Origin: Chryseobacterium sp. SN22 | GTDB lineage: Bacteria > Bacteroidota > Bacteroidia > Flavobacteriales > Weeksellaceae | Length of the DNA stretch: 54,503 bases | Assembly (NCBI RefSeq): GCF_008329705.1 | Contig: NZ_VTSX01000029.1 | Location: 1 to 54,503, forward strand | Direction: 5' to 3' | Shown: positions 49,114 through 54,503 of the stretch, in pieces | How positions within the stretch are numbered: the stretch's first letter is position 1 | How the letters are laid out: every line of letters begins with the position of its first letter | Position numbers and translations under genes: made by a program | Notes under the pieces: model-generated | Seen by the model: only the letters and a program-made list of their open reading frames with translations | Databases searched by the model: none | What the model was told of the DNA's origin: nothing

Positions 49114-49894
49114 ACACTTCTTCCATTTTTTCCTGAAGTTCTTCGCCTTTGATGAATTTATCTTCCGGATCAAATCCCAGGTATTCGAGAAACATTGCTT
49201 TAGCATCATAATCTGAGAAGCTGACGGTAAAATATGGGTCACCTTGCAATACGGCGTTTTCCTTGACCTTTTCCTTGATCTCTTTGATCTTTGCTTTTTT
49301 TTCCTCCGGCGTCAATTCTTCGGCATCTTTACGCTCCATTTGATGTATGCTGGCTTCAGAGGTATGCTTAGCGTTGCTCAATTCTTGTGAGATTGACTTC
49401 TCGTATTCTGCATTGATCTTCTTTTCTTCCTGAGGCTCGAATGAAGGTATTTCGATATGATCTGTCTGCGGTAGCTCGACTTCAATCATGGATACATCCA
49501 CATCATCAAGCCCGGCAAGTACTGCATCAATATCCGGAAAAATCTGAGCGAGCTTCTTGTAGTCCATTTCGCCCTGAACTGCTTTAGAGTTGAAGAAAAC
49601 ATTTAATTCCTTCTCTTTCTTCAGGCCCACATCGATCACCTCTACTTTGATTTCGTAGTCATTCCCGGCTTCATACTTGTTCACCTCATCGGCAATGTTC
49701 AGTTTCTGATGACCTGATACCAGGTTGCCGGTCTGCTTGTTCCAAACCATACCCCCAATGATGCCATTTTCCTTTATGTTTTTCTTCAGGGCTTTTCTTG
49801 CTTCGTTGGTGATGCTCCGGGGATTGTAGTCGGCAGGTTTGATCTGTGAACGCTTCAGAACGATCGTTTCTGATTGCTTCAATTTATTATCCAT
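49103..49894 (-). CDS. ParB-like nuclease-domain protein
   Basis: 263 residues from the ATG at 49894 (the upstream part of the frame lies in the PP-loop gene). The ParB/Srx N-terminal domain is clear: LKRSQIKPADYNPRSITNEA, IKENGIIGGMVWNKQTGNLV, SGHQKLNIADE (S-G-H-x-K/R). The rest is a charged helical domain. It starts 3 bp after the PP-loop gene stop. A ParB-like protein with a PAPS-reductase-like partner recalls the IbrB/IbrA pair, whose mechanism is unknown. No ParA is present, so plasmid-type partition is unlikely. Confidence 0.8.
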   Translation of the reverse strand: MDNKLKQSETIVLKRSQIKPADYNPRSITNEARKALKKNIKENGIIGGMVWNKQTGNLVSGHQKLNIADEVNKYEAGNDYEIKVEVIDVGLKKEKELNVFFNSKAVQGEMDYKKLAQIFPDIDAVLAGLDDVDVSMIEVELPQTDHIEIPSFEPQEEKKINAEYEKSISQELSNAKHTSEASIHQMERKDAEELTPEEKKAKIKEIKEKVKENAVLQGDPYFTVSFSDYDAKAMFLEYLGFDPEDKFIKGEELQEKMEEVYAG

Positions 49895-49896
49895 GC

Positions 49897-50586
49897 TTAT
49901 TGTTTTGTTTGATAATCGTATTCGAAAAGTATTCGTTGGCAATCTGGAAATTCTGCAATTACTTTTTTTAGATCATTTGGGTAATTTTTCCTACACCAGA
50001 GCAGAAAAGCAATATCTTCAATGTCTGTTCCTGATGATCTTCTATTTGCCTGCCCGTAATTGATTGGTTCAATAAGCCTTTCCTTTCTAATGTATGCTAA
50101 AACCTGCTTATTGTTCCAGTTTGAAAGCGGGTATAGCTTTTTCCCGGCATCACTTGTCATTTCATCAGGATAAGTATTAAGCATCAATCTACGGTTTAAA
50201 GAATCGTTTTTCTTAAATCCCATTACCGCCCATTCAATTCCTGTTTCTGCTTTTATTTTATCATTGATTTTAGCAACGTTCCATTCGGCATACTTTACAG
50301 AATCTGTTCCGTACATTCCTAATTTCTTATTGTTGTAATATGCATAATGTGGTGTCTGGATAAATCTACAGTTAGAATATTTCTTTTCAGCCCAATTGAT
50401 ATGTCGGTTGATATGTTCCAGGTCTTTAACCATATACATGTACACACAGACAATTTCTTTGAAATGTGGAGCCAACATATTTAGAAGACAAATGCTATCT
50501 TTTCCTGCACCAGAATGAAACAGAATAACTCTATCCACTTTTGCGGATAGAGTTTTAATACAGTTTAGGGTTGCTGCTAAATCCAT
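49897..50586 (-). CDS. PP-loop (PAPS reductase-like) protein 2
   Basis: 229 residues. PP-loop FHSGAGKDSICLL (23-35) binds nucleotide. Further family features: VCVYMYMVKDLEHINRHI, AVMGFKKNDSLNRRLML, KLYPLSNWNNKQVLAYI (Pro-Leu-x-x-Trp). Unlike protein 1 it lacks clustered Cys near the end. Same operon as the ParB-like gene. A nucleic-acid-related sulfur or adenylyl transfer role is possible but unproven. Confidence 0.8.
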   Translation of the reverse strand: MDLAATLNCIKTLSAKVDRVILFHSGAGKDSICLLNMLAPHFKEIVCVYMYMVKDLEHINRHINWAEKKYSNCRFIQTPHYAYYNNKKLGMYGTDSVKYAEWNVAKINDKIKAETGIEWAVMGFKKNDSLNRRLMLNTYPDEMTSDAGKKLYPLSNWNNKQVLAYIRKERLIEPINYGQANRRSSGTDIEDIAFLLWCRKNYPNDLKKVIAEFPDCQRILFEYDYQTKQ

Positions 50587-50696
50587 TATCTTCTAACGGT
50601 TCCAACTCTCACGCGGCTTCTCATTGGAAAACCACCAGAATTATTGATAGCTCTTACAGCTCTTGACTGATTAGATCCACTTTTAGGCTCTCTCAT
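50586..50696 (-). CDS. Tiny basic protein
   Basis: 36 residues, about a quarter Arg/Lys (SNQSRAVRAINNSGGFPMRS, then RVRVGTVRR). Its stop overlaps the PP-loop start (TAATG at 50588-50584). Coupled translation is likely; function unknown. Confidence 0.5.
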   Translation of the reverse strand: MREPKSGSNQSRAVRAINNSGGFPMRSRVRVGTVRR

Positions 50697-50719
50697 TGCT
50701 TCATTTTTTTTGGTTAAAC

Positions 50720-51058
50720 TTATATATTGAGACTTTCACAATTTATTTTTTCGATGATTTCGCCCAGCTCTATTACAAAATTGCAATTGTCAGTAGTAAA
50801 CTCTTCATCGTCTTTATTATCTGCTTCTACTAGAATACCTCTACATTCTACAATCATTTGCTTTTTTGAGTAACCTAACTGAAATCTGATTACATCATAT
50901 TTTTGAACATCAATTAAATCACCTTTAGAGTCTGTGACTGCAAGACGTTTAATGTAACGATCAGTAAAATCACGATATTCTTCTTTCTTTTCACCGCTTA
51001 GAATTTTTAAAAACCACTCTTTAGTAAGAATTAAATACAGCTCTTTACGTTCGTTCAT
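50720..51058 (-). CDS. ASCH-like domain protein B
   Basis: 112 residues: LYLILTKEWFLKILSGEKKE then EYRDFTDRYIKRL, YDVIRFQLGYSKKQMIVECR, and FVIELGEIIEKIN. The W-F-x-x-I-x-x-G-x-K-x-x-E-Y-R start and G-Y hairpin are ASCH features. Overlaps the NinG gene end by 14 bp. RNA or modified-base binding is likely by fold. Confidence 0.7.
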   Translation of the reverse strand: MNERKELYLILTKEWFLKILSGEKKEEYRDFTDRYIKRLAVTDSKGDLIDVQKYDVIRFQLGYSKKQMIVECRGILVEADNKDDEEFTTDNCNFVIELGEIIEKINCESLNI

Positions 51059-51464
51059 ATTTCAGTTTTTCTATTTGTTCAATTAAAAAATCACGGCTGT
51101 ATTTAAAGCCAGATAATGCCGCTTTTTGCTCGAGCTGAAGTAACCGACGCTCGCCAATCTTTTGCAGTAAATTAGCCCGGTACGGTATCAAATTCGCGCT
51201 TAAATGCCGGTTGCACCTGATACATTGCCCGTGAATGTTATCGAGGTCGAATTTCACCGCCCGATACGCAAGCGGTTCTTTCGGGTAGTAATGCCCCGCA
51301 TTCATCTGCTTTGCCGGTTTCAGCTCTTGGCATGAAATACAGATGAAATACCCGTTTACGCTATCACGCCGTCTTATTTTGGCGTTTATCAGGTCTTGCA
51401 ACCGATCTTCTAGCCACGAAATAGATCGGCCCTTATATCGGTTCTTTATTTCATCGGTAATCAT
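51045..51464 (-). CDS. ninG: NinG/Rap-like recombination nuclease
   Basis: 139 residues from the ATG at 51464; a TTG at 51473 is inside the -7 box and is not a likely start. NinG pattern: RDSVNGYFICISCQELKPAK, MNAGHYYP, NIHGQCIRCNRHLSANLIPY. The Cys pairs form a zinc site and the His set resembles HNH nucleases. Lambda NinG (Rap) cuts branched recombination intermediates. It is the first gene of the packaging transcript, with a promoter 6 bp upstream. Confidence 0.85.
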   Translation of the reverse strand: MITDEIKNRYKGRSISWLEDRLQDLINAKIRRRDSVNGYFICISCQELKPAKQMNAGHYYPKEPLAYRAVKFDLDNIHGQCIRCNRHLSANLIPYRANLLQKIGERRLLQLEQKAALSGFKYSRDFLIEQIEKLKYERT

Positions 51465-51470
51465 CAAAGG

Positions 51471-51501
51471 CAAATATATTTAACGACCTGATTTATTGCA
51501 A
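51471..51501 (-). promoter_or_regulatory. Promoter of the NinG-packaging operon, probably leaderless
   Basis: Minus strand: TTG (51501-51499), 20-bp spacer, TATATTTG (51478-51471), then 6 bp to the ATG at 51464. A full consensus promoter whose transcript would start at or next to the start codon. Confidence 0.75.
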
Positions 51502-51571
51502 TATAAAACCCTGCTCACATTGGCCTATTTCAATATTTCACGCTTTAAAAACCGTTTTTATTACATGAAAA

Positions 51572-51596
51572 AACCACCCTATAAAATAGGGTGGTT
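51572..51596 (-). terminator. Terminator separating two minus operons
   Basis: AACCACCCTA pairs perfectly with TAGGGTGGTT around 5 bases; on the minus strand TTTTTT follows. It ends the transcript from 53461-51634 before the NinG promoter. Confidence 0.85.
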
Positions 51597-51633
51597 AAAT
51601 TTTGCTATATGCGCAATAATATTTAGCGGTATT

Positions 51634-51843
51634 TTAAATTCTTGACTTGTTTAAATATTCGTCTAATGAGCCTTTTTTGGCCTTTACTTTTGATATTAAG
51701 ATATTTTTATCGTCTAAAATCAAAAGCTTGTCATTTTCTTCATTACCGAATATTTTAATATCATTTCGGTCAATTCTGATAAAGTATAAATCATTTTTAT
51801 AATCAATATACTTTTTGCCGTATTCATTAATTTTAATGGTCAT
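51634..51843 (-). CDS. Hypothetical small protein
   Basis: 69 residues, strand-rich with Lys/Asp/Asn (NDLYFIRIDRNDIKIFGNEE), ending in a short helix. Last gene before the terminator at 51572-51596. Not recognised. Confidence 0.55.
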   Translation of the reverse strand: MTIKINEYGKKYIDYKNDLYFIRIDRNDIKIFGNEENDKLLILDDKNILISKVKAKKGSLDEYLNKSRI

Positions 51844-51858
51844 AATTTTTTTTTGTTT

Positions 51859-52227
51859 TTAAAAGTTTATTCTTTCGATTATTTCGCCTAAATGTATTGT
51901 AAAGTCACGCTTCAGCGTAACGCCCTTTATTTCGACCACCATACGCCGGGCGCCGGGGTGATAACCCTCTTGAAGTATTACGGTGCGGTAATTTTTAAAG
52001 CTGATGATCTGGCCGGTCTTTTTGTCGATGTTGCAAAGCCTCGATTTATAGAAATCGGTGCCGTCGCGATATTCGTCGGTTTTCGAGCCGTTTTCGATAG
52101 CATTAAACCAGATCGACTGCATGACTAAGTAAAGCGGCTTTTTTTGCTCTATTTCGTCTATCGAGTATATTTGTGCGGGTTTTACTACTTTAGTGATCAT
52201 ACGGCGGCGTAGGGCGGTGTTTTTCAT
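51859..52227 (-). CDS. ASCH-like domain protein C
   Basis: 122 residues. A basic N-terminal extension precedes the ASCH-like part: LYLVMQSIWFNAIENGSKTD then EYRDGTDFYKSRL, YRTVILQEGYHPGARRMVVE, FTIHLGEIIERINF. It is clearly related to protein B (50720-51058), sharing the LGEIIE-x-IN end. The start overlaps the previous stop as ATGA. Confidence 0.7.
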   Translation of the reverse strand: MKNTALRRRMITKVVKPAQIYSIDEIEQKKPLYLVMQSIWFNAIENGSKTDEYRDGTDFYKSRLCNIDKKTGQIISFKNYRTVILQEGYHPGARRMVVEIKGVTLKRDFTIHLGEIIERINF

Positions 52228-52484
52228 GCTTTATCTTCTTTAAGAATATATTCTAGTGACCAATATTTACCTTTGCTTGTTGAATATAATCTATATTCTA
52301 ATTGCTCTGTTAAAATATAAAAATCGGTTGTAGTAAGTTTTGTTTTGAAATGACTATTTAGCGTCTTTTCATTAATACCTATCGTATTTTTACTATTTCT
52401 TTTAATGAGCCTGCATAGTTCTCTTACCTCTTCTTTGAATTCGGGTATAGAGACTTCAATTTTTCTCTTTTCGATGGTAATCAT
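52224..52484 (-). CDS. Hypothetical small protein
   Basis: 86 residues, basic and mostly helical (FKEEVRELCRLIKRNSKN), with a C-terminal strand region. Could be a winged helix (LNSHFKTKLTTTDFYILTEQ), but no family is recognised. Coupled by ATGA to ASCH-like protein C. Confidence 0.55.
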   Translation of the reverse strand: MITIEKRKIEVSIPEFKEEVRELCRLIKRNSKNTIGINEKTLNSHFKTKLTTTDFYILTEQLEYRLYSTSKGKYWSLEYILKEDKA

Positions 52485-52486
52485 AA

Positions 52487-52900
52487 TTATTTTGTTTTTA
52501 CGAATTTAAATCTTTTTCTAATAAGTTTGGCCGGTGTTTTCTTCAAAACTGCAGCGGCTCTGTTCTCTGGGGTTCGGGCCGGTTCGATCATTATAAAGTT
52601 TTCGATCTTAAAACACCTGAAGGCGCCGGCTTCAATATCAAAGTAAGTGAATACTTTCGGGTTAGGCTGGTTCTGGGTCTTAAATTCATAATCGATCTTA
52701 AGCGTGCCGGTAGCCTTTCTTATTTCACCGTCTTTTTTCTCGAAATAAAAAGTCACTTCACCCTGATGCATTTCTTTATTGATACGGTACAGCTGCCAAG
52801 CCTTACGCAGGCAATCTGCCCACTCTTTACCCGTTTCGTTCATTATGTGATATGCTCTAAGCATTACTGTTTTTCTGAAAGATATTGAAGAGGTTTTCAT
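52487..52900 (-). CDS. DUF2693-like SH3-fold phage protein
   Basis: 137 residues. The helical start WADCLRKAWQLYRINKEMHQ is followed by the beta-barrel pattern GEVTFYFEKKDGEIRKATGT and PKVFTYFDIEAGAFRCFKIE typical of DUF2693 SH3-like proteins of Bacteroidota phages, then a basic tail (KLIRKRFKFVKTK). Function unknown; nucleic-acid binding is plausible. Confidence 0.7.
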   Translation of the reverse strand: MKTSSISFRKTVMLRAYHIMNETGKEWADCLRKAWQLYRINKEMHQGEVTFYFEKKDGEIRKATGTLKIDYEFKTQNQPNPKVFTYFDIEAGAFRCFKIENFIMIEPARTPENRAAAVLKKTPAKLIRKRFKFVKTK

Positions 52901-52938
52901 ATTGCGAAAATTTTGTTTTTTACCACCAAAAGCGGGTA

Positions 52939-53169
52939 TTACCCCGCTGATTTTTTAATTTGGTCTAAAAACATTTTGTTTGACTCGATTAGCTTGCTTA
53001 GATCTTCGCAGTTTGAAATCATCTGCACCAGATCAAGCCTTGGCACTTCGTTAATCTGATTTAATAAATTGCAGTAATTACTGAGGGCAATCGCCTGCAT
53101 TAAGTATATTTCTGTTTTCTTCTGCTGTGCCTCGTTTTGAGCTTTAATTTTGTTTAATTTTCTATTCAT
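52939..53169 (-). CDS. Hypothetical helical protein
   Basis: 76 residues, all-helical; a Lys/Gln-rich start (NRKLNKIKAQNEAQQKKTEI) then amphipathic helices. Not recognised. Second gene of the minus transcript starting at 53461. Confidence 0.55.
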   Translation of the reverse strand: MNRKLNKIKAQNEAQQKKTEIYLMQAIALSNYCNLLNQINEVPRLDLVQMISNCEDLSKLIESNKMFLDQIKKSAG

Positions 53170-53197
53170 GATCTTTATTATTTATTAAGGGTTAATA

Positions 53198-53461
53198 TTA
53201 AGCTACTTTATCATTTTCAATGTTTGCTTCTTCAGACCATACACCGAAGACCCAATCAATAGCCTGATCTTGCCAGTATTTTAATTCAAATTGACCAGTA
53301 ACACCATTTTCAGTGTAGGTGATAATGATTGCCTCGTTTTCTGGTTTGAAAAAAACTTCTGCAGAACCGTCAATATTGAAATCTTCTTTTGCATTTTCAT
53401 ACCAGTTGTTTAGTCTTACTTGTGTATAATTGAGTGTCTGAGTTAATGTAATTGCTTTCAT
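53198..53461 (-). CDS. Hypothetical protein, first gene of the minus lytic transcript
   Basis: 87 residues from the ATG at 53461; a longer frame reaching 53533 would run back through the promoter box and operator, so it is unlikely. Beta-rich middle (GSAEVFFKPENEAIIITYTE), Trp-rich end. It lies directly behind the operator-controlled promoter at 53502-53533, the position of a delayed or middle regulatory gene. Not recognised. Confidence 0.6.
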   Translation of the reverse strand: MKAITLTQTLNYTQVRLNNWYENAKEDFNIDGSAEVFFKPENEAIIITYTENGVTGQFELKYWQDQAIDWVFGVWSEEANIENDKVA

Positions 53462-53501
53462 ATCGTTTGTCTTATTTATTTGTTTTACTTTTCTGATACA
53501 G

Positions 53502-53533
53502 CAAATATATAATGTTTCAGGTATATGAAACAA
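53502..53533 (-). promoter_or_regulatory. Minus-strand promoter with embedded operator
   Basis: Minus strand: TTG (53533-53531), 21-bp spacer, TATATTTG (53509-53502). The inverted repeat TGTTTCA-N6-TGAAACA (53513-53532) fills the spacer. Repressor binding would shut off the 53461-51634 transcript. Confidence 0.7.
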
Positions 53534-53596
53534 ATTAATTTATGTTAAAATATGTTAAATGTTTTATTGATGTAAAACTTTAATTGATATATATAC

Positions 53597-53621
53597 TATT
53601 TTTGTTTCATAATTATGAAAT
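53597..53621. promoter_or_regulatory. Promoter box and second operator of the XRE gene
   Basis: Plus -7 box TATTTTTG (53597-53604) is followed directly by GTTTCA-N6-TGAAAT (53604-53621; inner palindrome TTTCATAATTATGAAA), ending at the ATG at 53622. Same half-sites and spacing as the operator at 53513-53532, so one protein probably binds both. Confidence 0.65.
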
Positions 53622-53882
53622 ATGAAATTTAGAATTGAAGAACTGATGGACCTTAAGGGTTTTAATAATGTGAAACTTGCCAGAGAATTAGGCGTTACCC
53701 GTAGTACGATAACTAATAATTTAAAAAAACCTACCCTTGAAACCCTGGATAGGATCGCAAAGGTTTTAGATGTGAAAATATCTGATCTTATTATTGAAGA
53801 TGAGCAGGAAACCCTGGAACCTATTTATAAGAAAGATGAAAAGGGAAAGGAAATTGTAATTGGATTTTTAAAAAAACACTAG
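53622..53882 (+). CDS. XRE-family regulator (Cro/second repressor)
   Basis: 86 residues. Helix-turn-helix at about 8-60: LKGFNNVKLARELGVTRSTI, then LETLDRIAKVLDVKISDLI. The short C-terminal tail may help dimerisation. It is divergent from the minus lytic transcript, with GTTTCA-N6-TGAAAY operators at both promoters and one touching its own start codon. It probably represses itself and the minus transcript. It is a different protein from the 3141-3605 repressor, so the phage has two XRE switches about 4 kb apart on the circle. Confidence 0.85.
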   Translation: MKFRIEELMDLKGFNNVKLARELGVTRSTITNNLKKPTLETLDRIAKVLDVKISDLIIEDEQETLEPIYKKDEKGKEIVIGFLKKH

Positions 53883-53887
53883 GACTT

Positions 53888-54115
53888 ATGATAGATTTAG
53901 TTTTCACTACTGAAAGGCCGCGGGAAAATGGTTATTATTATGTTATTTGGACGGAAGTAGACGATCCTGAATTAGTTTGGATTGATTATTTTACTTTAGA
54001 TGGTGAAGAATTTTGGACTTGGCGATGGGATCCATCCGATGATCCAGAAGATCTTTTTCTTGATATTTTAAATCCTGACAACATACAATTCTCCCAGATC
54101 ATAAACTTAAAATAA
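53888..54115 (+). CDS. DUF551-like small protein
   Basis: 75 residues, very acidic and Trp/Tyr-rich: FTTERPRENGYYYVIWTEVD then FWTWRWDPSDDPEDLFLDI. The R-P-x-E-N-G-Y-Y start recalls the DUF551-like proteins at 15619 and 20328. It is 5 bp after the XRE gene, probably co-transcribed with it. Function unknown. Confidence 0.6.
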   Translation: MIDLVFTTERPRENGYYYVIWTEVDDPELVWIDYFTLDGEEFWTWRWDPSDDPEDLFLDILNPDNIQFSQIINLK

Positions 54116-54139
54116 AAAAAGCCCCGGATGTCGGGGCTT
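54113..54139 (-). terminator. Terminator, strongest on the minus strand
   Basis: AAGCCCCG pairs with CGGGGCTT around GATGT. On the minus strand a run of T follows, so across the circle junction it would stop readthrough from the integrase. On the plus strand it directly follows the 53888-54115 gene. Confidence 0.75.
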
Positions 54140-54273
54140 GATATTATGAGAAGACTGTTTCTTTAAAACTACTTCGAGTACATTGCTGGGATAAAGTTTT
54201 ACTTTACCAAATCAAGCATCTGGAAAAAATCTAAATCTGAGGGGTAAAAGAATACATAAAGTATTTAAACAAA

Positions 54274-54305
54274 AAATAAGGAGCCGATAAGCTCCTTATT
54301 TGTTT
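54274..54305. terminator. Bidirectional hairpin near attP
   Basis: AAATAAGGAGC pairs perfectly with GCTCCTTATTT around CGATAA, followed by GTTTTTG on the plus strand and by T-rich sequence on the minus strand. Confidence 0.75.
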
Positions 54306-54312
54306 TTGCATT

Positions 54313-54334
54313 ACCCCCGCTTGGGGGTTGTTTT
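54313..54334 (+). terminator. G/C hairpin upstream of attP
   Basis: ACCCCC pairs with GGGGGT around GCTT, then TGTTTT. GGGGGTT occurs twice (54323-54329 and 54335-54341), and GGGGGC twice beyond the junction (121-126 and 133-138), so some copies could instead be integrase arm sites. Confidence 0.5.
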
Positions 54335-54376
54335 GGGGGTTAACCTGGCGTAAAGCCCCTAAAATACGTGCGATAA

Positions 54377-54503
54377 GTGACCCCGGAGGGACTACTAACA
54401 ATATTTCGCTTCGTTTCTATTTAGTTCATTTCATTTATTTTCAGCACATTATGATTTTAAACAAATCGTGATGATTTCTACTGATCTATTTATTATCGGG
54501 GGC
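54377..54503. repeat. Right copy of the 127-bp terminal direct repeat
   Basis: Identical to bases 1-127. Joining the two copies gives a 54,376-bp circle in which the integrase gene is followed by noncoding DNA with terminators, consistent with a real junction. A true packaged terminal redundancy or an attL/attR pair cannot be excluded from sequence alone. Confidence 0.95.

Larger units (their letters stand above)
54140..54376. other. Noncoding attP-flanking region
   Basis: About 240 bp with no credible gene, continuing across the junction to base 109. It holds the two hairpins listed separately, short G-run repeats, and AT-rich DNA leading to the tRNA-like sequence. This is the expected composition of an attP region between a tail-end regulator gene and int. 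Confidence 0.6.

Noticed and set aside
48949..49152. Plus-strand open frame opposite the zinc-ribbon gene
   Set aside because: Antisense to the small Cys/His protein and the ParB-like gene end; no supporting signals.
49103..49894. ParB-like gene as evidence of plasmid partition
   Set aside because: No ParA gene and no centromere-like repeat array; paired with a PP-loop gene instead.
53462..53533. Extended N-terminus of the 53198-53461 protein
   Set aside because: It would translate the promoter box and operator; the extra residues look noncoding.
1..54503. CRISPR arrays, complete tRNA or rRNA genes, insertion sequences
   Set aside because: No regularly spaced repeat-spacer array, no complete tRNA fold, no rRNA-like stretch and no transposase were seen on reading both strands.

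Overview
The window is a complete temperate siphovirus genome (or an excised/circularised prophage) of a Bacteroidota host, most likely a flavobacterium of the Chryseobacterium/Weeksellaceae kind. The case for a Bacteroidota host is the AT-rich DNA, promoters of the form TTG-N19/20-TAnnTTTG, almost no Shine-Dalgarno sites, and families typical of Bacteroidota phages (DUF3853, DUF3560, DUF4468, DUF6291, DUF2693, capsid protein E). The first and last 127 bases are identical. 127 is a common maximum assembly k-mer, so I read this as the overlap of a circular contig of 54,376 bp. The gene and terminator layout makes sense across the junction.

Layout. (1) 1-3,850: attP-like tRNA 3'-end sequence, tyrosine integrase and a secreted DUF4468 protein (minus); a lipoprotein, a membrane protein and a small ORF (plus); an XRE repressor (minus) facing a palindromic operator region. 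(2) 3,850-18,720, plus strand: early operon with small genes, a Rad52-like annealing protein plus YqaJ exonuclease, an HNH protein, a helicase-methyltransferase fusion, a DUF6291 replication protein carrying an iteron-type origin inside its gene, a PP-loop (PAPS reductase-like) protein, a ribbon-helix-helix switch, DUF3560 and many small accessory genes. (3) 20,570-18,720, minus: small accessory genes behind a palindromic control region and a one-gene plus-strand regulator. (4) 53,460-20,950, minus: the lytic programme in transcriptional order - small genes, NinG, ASCH, PP-loop/ParB pair, TerS, TerL, portal, MuF-like protein, then scaffold, decoration, capsid, connectors, tail tube, frameshifted tail chaperones, tape measure, Dit, tail spike, tail hub, spanin-like lipoprotein, tiny membrane protein and GH19 endolysin. 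(5) 53,622-54,115, plus: a second XRE regulator and one small gene, then terminators leading back to attP.

Two plus-strand insertions break the structural operon. One is an acyltransferase (25,663-26,754) between the tail hub and spike genes, probably a surface-modifying lysogenic-conversion gene. The other is a roughly 4-kb accessory island (40,306-44,294) between the scaffold and MuF genes, with its own control region and terminators.

The most unusual signal is in that island. It contains two small stand-alone proteins that resemble pieces of this phage's own structural proteins: a 98-residue protein matching the conserved domain of the tape measure protein without gaps, and a 94-residue protein matching about 60 residues of the portal protein. 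They may be decoys that interfere with virion assembly, or they may be captured fragments. Other points of interest are a -1 frameshift heptamer in the tail chaperone gene, helically phased origin repeats that run through all three reading frames, four separate palindrome-controlled divergent switches, and probable leaderless promoters.
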